Positions 63,125-64,000 of a DNA stretch of 64,000 nucleotides are shown here, one piece after another. Positions within the stretch are counted from its first letter, which is position 1, and every line of letters starts with the position of its first letter. The notes under the pieces were generated by a model. The model did no database searches. It saw nothing but the letters and a program-made list of their open reading frames with translations, and was not told the origin of the DNA. This DNA is from Danxiaibacter sp048498555 (GTDB taxonomy: Bacteria; Bacteroidota; Bacteroidia; Chitinophagales; Chitinophagaceae), in contig JBEHXT010000004.1 of NCBI GenBank assembly GCA_048498555.1, positions 186,001 through 250,000 of the forward strand, in the 5' to 3' direction. Both the position numbers and the translations under genes were made by a program.

Positions 63125-63359
63125 ACATTTTTTTTACTGTTTAACATATTAAAAGCCACAGTAAGGATTCGGGTATTACGGTTATAAAATTACACTATCA
63201 GAACCTCTTTTGGTAGAGAGGCAGTTATTACCAGTCAATAAAAATGCCTAAAATGATTAAACGTCATTTTTTTATGAAACGATGCAATTTTCAACATCGA
63301 AATTATGGCACATTTTTATGATCGTTCTTGTTGAAATTTTGAGGTTTTAATTTTTTGAT

Positions 63360-63758
63360 ATGAACAGAGGAAAAAGTATTATCCATTCAATCGCTCATTC
63401 AACCCTTCAGGTTTTGATAGTAGATGATGAAGTTGATATATGTTATTTGCTGAGCGGTATGCTCCGTCAAAAAAAAATAAAAACGTCCTATGTAAATACG
63501 CTATCGGACGCCGAATTACTCCTAAAAAAAGAAGTTCCGCAGGTAATTTTTTTAGATAACCATTTGCCTGATGGGTTAGGTATGGATTTTATTTCATATA
63601 TTAAAAAATATTACCCGTTAACCAAAATTGCCATGATAACTGCCAACGATACATATGCAGACAGGCAAAAAGCTTCAACACAAGGTGCAGATTTTTTTAT
63701 TAGCAAACCTTTTTCGAGGCAGACCATTTACAATGTTGTTACAGAGGCAACCTCATAG
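63360..63758 (+). CDS. Single-domain response regulator
   Basis: 132 aa, receiver domain only. VLIVDDEVDICYLLSGML gives the acidic pair, IFLDNHLPDG carries Asp66, MITANDT the Thr position and FISKPFS the conserved Lys. No output domain. Divergent from the NtrC gene with a 235 bp spacer. It may pass phosphate to the NtrC-type regulator or act on another partner. Confidence 0.88.
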   Translation: MNRGKSIIHSIAHSTLQVLIVDDEVDICYLLSGMLRQKKIKTSYVNTLSDAELLLKKEVPQVIFLDNHLPDGLGMDFISYIKKYYPLTKIAMITANDTYADRQKASTQGADFFISKPFSRQTIYNVVTEATS

Positions 63759-63946
63759 TGTGGATTTTTTTCCACACATTTTAATTGGCAAAATTAAATA
63801 TATTTGTTTTGTGTTCGAAAAATACATTTTTTTGCTCCTTAAATCCACAAAGATTTTTTAAAAAAGCTACCTATATCGGAATATTATCTATAGTATTCCC
63901 AACAATGGTTTCTTAAATGAAACAAGTTGTTAACCTAGAAATGACG

Positions 63947-63974
63947 GCCCTCGTTGCAAAACGGGGGCTTTTTT
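63947..63974 (+). terminator. Terminator near the right edge
   Basis: GCCCTCGTT (63947-63955) pairs with AACGGGGGC (63960-63968) with one G-U pair, followed by TTTTTT. It is about 190 bp past the response-regulator stop, and the gap holds no ORF. Confidence 0.8.
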
Positions 63975-64000
63975 AAATATCGAGTGTTATAAAGAAGGAA

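Noticed and set aside
63306..63320. TGGCAC followed by AT-rich sequence upstream of the lone response regulator, like a sigma-54 promoter
   Set aside because: The -12 TTGC element is missing (TATG instead), so only half of the motif fits.

Overview
The window looks like a chromosomal segment of a Bacteroidota species, most likely of the Chitinophagaceae type. The evidence is gldF and gldG gliding genes, two secreted proteins ending in type IX secretion (T9SS) sorting domains, many signal peptides and lipoproteins, promoter -7 boxes of the form TAnnTTTG, weak or absent Shine-Dalgarno sites and a moderate GC content. I see no rRNA, tRNA, CRISPR array, prophage or insertion sequence.

Layout. 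1-2.3 kb (minus): end of lptC, coaX and a LON-domain protein. 2.4-10.1 kb: cell-surface sugar genes (one GT2, two GT9 of which one is interrupted by an in-frame TGA, a FkbM methyltransferase, two GT4) around meaB. 10.2-29.0 kb: a minus-strand saccharolytic region with two GH29 fucosidase-like enzymes, a GH95, a GH35 beta-galactosidase, a large DUF6067-like hydrolase, and a set usual in Planctomycetes-type degraders (PSCyt1/DUF1549/DUF1553, DUF1501, DUF2231-cytochrome, xylose-isomerase-like TIM barrel). Several of these genes carry LacI-type operators. 29.3-31.8 kb: gldF-gldG. 31.9-39.5 kb: tandem paralogues with an esterase domain, 10 and 8 PKD-like repeats and a T9SS tail. 39.7-48.2 kb: VOC protein, divergent kinase-like protein, isoaspartyl peptidase, rtcB, cardiolipin synthase, DUF457, a lipoprotein and GNAT. 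48.3-56.0 kb: housekeeping acpP-fabF-rnc, methylmalonyl-CoA epimerase (partner of meaB's pathway), iscS-iscU-iscA, murF, rhodanese and DUF983. 56.4-61.6 kb: an AT-rich accessory island with an HTH protein, two double-glycine leader peptides with GxxxG cores, a tiny two-helix membrane protein, an HlyD-type adaptor and a C39-peptidase ABC exporter. 61.7-63.8 kb: an NtrC-type regulator and a divergent single-domain response regulator.

The most interesting unit is the 56.4-61.6 kb island: a compact double-glycine peptide export system that looks like a two-peptide bacteriocin or signalling locus, with a plausible immunity protein and no modification enzyme. A second unusual layer is intergenic: many gaps hold degenerate arrays with a strict 7-bp period but several different core sequences (CCTGATA, AGCTAAT, GTACGAA types), sometimes switching type without losing register. 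Functions below are inferred from motifs read by eye; no database search was run.
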